Shown piece by piece: positions 4,247 to 5,725 of a stretch of DNA of 5,725 nucleotides. A model generated the notes under the pieces. That model worked only from the letters and a program-made list of their open reading frames with translations, was not told the origin of the DNA and did no database searches. The stretch's first letter is position 1, and each line of letters begins with the position of its first letter. Position numbers and translations under genes: made by a program. The stretch is from NCBI GenBank assembly GCA_048939595.1, contig JBHLPI010000116.1, positions 1-5,725 of the forward strand, read 5' to 3'. Source of the DNA: Hermodarchaeum sp048939595. GTDB lineage: Archaea > Asgardarchaeota > Hermodarchaeia > Hermodarchaeales > Hermodarchaeaceae.

Positions 4247-5422
4247 ATGCATAAAAACGAGCCAAAACCGGCGCTTGCCCAGGTGCTCCATTTGGTCAAA
4301 CAGAAGTCTGAATGTGCAACTTGTCCTATCCATCACCAACGCCAAAATACATCCCCCAATCAAAAACTTCGCCCCCAACGCAAATTCACTATTCACACCG
4401 AACTCGACATCATCTGCCACTACTGCGAACACCAACCCAACCCCCAAAGCAGCCTCCAACTCGGCAAACAATACCACTGCACCCAAGACACCATCCAAAA
4501 CATCCTCCGCCAATACGGCAAAACCCCCCGAACCCTACGCAACGCCCAACTCCTCCGCCGCGGATCCAAAGAACAAACATTTCCCCTTTCCACTGAAGTC
4601 CCCCAACTCCTCACAAACCCCAATACAAACCCCTTCATCCCCCACCTAATCGCTATCATGCTCCTCACCGACGGCGTCGCAGGCTACCGCCAAGGTCACC
4701 GCCCTTACATCACATTCACTAACAAAGCTGAATCCCTCCACGCCATCTTCGCCGACCTCATCCACTTCCACTACAACCAACCCCCATCCGCCTACTTCGA
4801 AAAATACTGGAGCAAAGCCAAAAAACAAGGATCCAGTGCCTTCTACACTACCTATAACCGCATAGCCGACACCCACCCAATCCTTAACGAACTCCTCACC
4901 CTCAGCCCTATCTATCGAACACGACCCAAACTGGGACAATCATGGAAAAATTACCTCCAAGAAACCCCCCAACCCACACTCCAATTTCTATCAGACCCAA
5001 CCATACCAACCACAATTCACAACTTCGTAATCCAACTAGCAATGAGCGCGGAAGGGTCAATCAGCCCTATTTTTGTGTCAGATAGTCGATTCCCATATCC
5101 ACATCTAACATTAGGCTGCAAACATCCATTACTCAAAGAACAATGGAAAAAATACCTCGAAACCCGAGGTTTCTCATTCAACAAAACCACCGAAATGATT
5201 GAAACCGCACAACTCAGGCTAGCAAAGAAATTCCTCAATCTTGGAGGCTTCTTCAACGGTGTGAAAGTAAAAGCGGGTAGTTACTATGAAGGCCTCGACA
5301 AACAAGCTGTCCTTAAAGCCATAATTATTGACAGAAAAAAACACCCTATAGACCCAGCACTTTCAAAACACGAAAAACACAAAATCATACGCCAACGAGC
5401 CCAGCAATTCCAAGAAACCTAA
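4247..5422 (+). CDS. LAGLIDADG homing endonuclease, two-motif, with N-terminal Cys/HTH region
   Basis: This 391-residue protein starts at ATG 4247; an in-frame GTG at 4214 would add 11 residues. Residues 23-26 and 57-60 give paired CxxC motifs (CATC, CHYC), a possible zinc-binding knuckle. Residues 68-105 look like a helix-turn-helix (CTQDTIQNILRQYGKTPRTLR). The two LAGLIDADG helices are HLIAIMLLTDGVAG (133-146, catalytic D142) and VIQLAMSAEGSIS (261-273, catalytic E269). Their spacing of about 127 residues fits a single-chain monomer cutting an asymmetric site. It is not inside an intron or intein: it lies on the strand opposite actin and ends 63 bp from the actin stop. I infer that its target is the actin 3' coding region. 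Residues 30-240 come from DNA very poor in G and rich in C, giving many Q, N, T, P and H. The frame is intact, so it may be active. Confidence 0.85.
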   Translation: MHKNEPKPALAQVLHLVKQKSECATCPIHHQRQNTSPNQKLRPQRKFTIHTELDIICHYCEHQPNPQSSLQLGKQYHCTQDTIQNILRQYGKTPRTLRNAQLLRRGSKEQTFPLSTEVPQLLTNPNTNPFIPHLIAIMLLTDGVAGYRQGHRPYITFTNKAESLHAIFADLIHFHYNQPPSAYFEKYWSKAKKQGSSAFYTTYNRIADTHPILNELLTLSPIYRTRPKLGQSWKNYLQETPQPTLQFLSDPTIPTTIHNFVIQLAMSAEGSISPIFVSDSRFPYPHLTLGCKHPLLKEQWKKYLETRGFSFNKTTEMIETAQLRLAKKFLNLGGFFNGVKVKAGSYYEGLDKQAVLKAIIIDRKKHPIDPALSKHEKHKIIRQRAQQFQET

Positions 5423-5548
5423 TCTTCACTCAAGCAAAATAAAAAAATGAAAAGGGGAGGCAAGCCTCCCAAAAAATCGACTACTTTAGAAGCACCGATG
5501 AATAACACCAGCGCCCTGTTCCATGTACTCCTTCTTTGTCACCCACAT
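5294..5548. repeat. 255-bp repeat unit: endonuclease 3' end, hairpin, actin C-terminus (second copy at 1571-1825)
   Basis: Both copies are exactly 255 bp from the shared CTCGACAAACAAGC to the actin Met codon. They keep the same order and spacing of endonuclease end, 66-bp convergent spacer and actin C-terminus. The spacer hairpin and the sequence TCGACTACTTTAGAAGCACCGATG near the actin stop are nearly unchanged, while codons on both sides carry substitutions. The copy here is functional in both genes; the copy at 1571-1825 is broken in both. Confidence 0.92.
5455..5470. terminator. Bidirectional hairpin between convergent endonuclease and actin genes
   Basis: GGGAGGC-AA-GCCTCCC is a perfect inverted repeat in the 63-bp spacer. 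On the actin strand it is followed by CCCTTTTCATTTTTTTATTTT-like T-rich sequence; on the endonuclease strand it is preceded by the A-rich tract and followed by six A. It probably terminates actin transcription and may separate the two convergent units. It is conserved in the relic copy at 1733-1748. Confidence 0.7.
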
Positions 5549-5725
5549 TCGCTGAAACGTCTTTAGAGAGGCTAGGATGCTGCCGCCGATCCAGACGGAG
5601 TACATTCGCTCTGGAGGTGCTACAATCTTAACCTCTACATTCTCTGGAATTTGTTCGATGATTTCTTTGCGGAGGCGTTCTTTGAGTCCGGGGAACATGG
5701 TGGTGCCGCCGGAGAGGACGATGTT
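5486..5725 (-). CDS. Asgard actin, C-terminal 79 residues (partial, 5' part beyond the window)
   Basis: The frame enters at the right edge with NIVLSGGTTMFPGLKERL, the signature of actin subdomain 3 next to the nucleotide cleft. It continues through VKIVAPPERMYSVWIGGSIL and ASLKTFQRMWVTKKEY to GAGVIHRCF and a TAA stop. It aligns with residues of about 296-375 of muscle actin without gaps until the end, where HRKCF is shortened to HRCF. This degree of similarity is typical of the cytoskeletal actins of Asgard archaea, closer to eukaryotic actin than crenactin or MreB. The product would bind ATP and polymerise in the cytoplasm. By the insertion model, codons after about 5548 (the last 20 residues) were supplied by the mobile element and replaced the native ones. 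The reading frame is unbroken across that point. Confidence 0.95.
   Translation of the reverse strand, partial: NIVLSGGTTMFPGLKERLRKEIIEQIPENVEVKIVAPPERMYSVWIGGSILASLKTFQRMWVTKKEYMEQGAGVIHRCF

Larger units (their letters stand above)
1826..5548. mobile_element. Inferred younger actin-targeted homing-endonuclease element with cargo
   Basis: This span of about 3.7 kb lies between the displaced actin C-terminus (ending at 1825) and the matching Met-Trp codons of the live actin gene (5548-5543). It contains four winged-helix or HEPN cargo genes, an intact LAGLIDADG endonuclease, a hairpin and the replacement actin C-terminus. I infer insertion at the Met-Trp site, with the element supplying codons for the last 20 or so residues so that actin stays whole. 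No integrase, transposase or terminal inverted repeats are visible. The right boundary lies inside a continuous reading frame, so it is placed only by comparison with the displaced copy. A plain segmental duplication is the main alternative. Confidence 0.6.

Noticed and set aside
4229..4939. Several frames on both strands overlapping the endonuclease gene
   Set aside because: The C-rich, stop-poor composition opens alternative frames; only the 4247-5422 frame has LAGLIDADG motifs.
4247..5422. Endonuclease as part of an intein or a group I / archaeal intron in actin
   Set aside because: It is on the strand opposite actin and beyond the actin stop; the visible actin frame is continuous and there are no splice motifs.
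1826..5548. A transposon or integrase-driven element
   Set aside because: No transposase or integrase gene, terminal inverted repeats or short target duplication is visible; the repeats are gene ends instead.

Overview
The window reads as Asgard archaeal DNA. The right edge carries the last 79 codons of a bona fide actin gene (minus strand, C-terminus ...GAGVIHRCF), clearly in the eukaryote-like actin group. The rest is prokaryotic in style: compact intron-less genes, a good Shine-Dalgarno site, archaeal TATA-like boxes and archaeal winged-helix families. I cannot place it below the Asgard level.

Layout, left to right: (1) 1-44, possible start of a small membrane protein (minus), running off the edge; (2) 67-123, a decayed copy of the last 19 codons of actin; (3) 326-1450, a DUF4037 nucleotidyltransferase-like gene (minus); (4) 1479-1573, a degenerate tRNA-Arg(CCU)-like 3' portion with a 21-bp direct repeat; (5) 1571-1696, the 3' end of a second, broken homing endonuclease gene; (6) 1733-1748, a hairpin; (7) 1763-1825, a second displaced actin C-terminus with a premature stop; (8) 1841-2176, a winged-helix gene (minus); (9) a divergent promoter region; (10) 2424-4170, three plus-strand genes: a winged-helix protein, a HEPN plus winged-helix protein with an R-N-x5-H motif, and a second winged-helix protein related to the 1841-2176 gene; (11) 4247-5422, an apparently intact two-motif LAGLIDADG homing endonuclease, convergent with actin; (12) 5455-5470, the same hairpin; (13) the live actin 3' end.

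The central observation is that the unit [homing endonuclease 3' end, hairpin, actin C-terminus] occurs twice at equal length (1571-1825 and 5294-5548, 255 bp each), and a third actin C-terminal piece lies at 67-123. Both displaced pieces begin near the same actin codons (Met-Trp of ...FQRMWVTKKEY). The simplest reading is two successive insertions at one site in the actin gene. Each element would bring its own replacement actin C-terminus, an oppositely oriented homing endonuclease and cargo genes, and push the resident C-terminus away. The older element spans about 124-1825 (cargo DUF4037, endonuclease mostly deleted) and the younger about 1826-5548 (cargo HEPN/winged-helix cluster, endonuclease intact). 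The logic matches the fungal mitochondrial case in which an endonuclease ORF carries a foreign atp6 C-terminus (Allomyces), here applied to an archaeal actin gene and with cargo. The mechanism is inferred; the repeats are seen directly.
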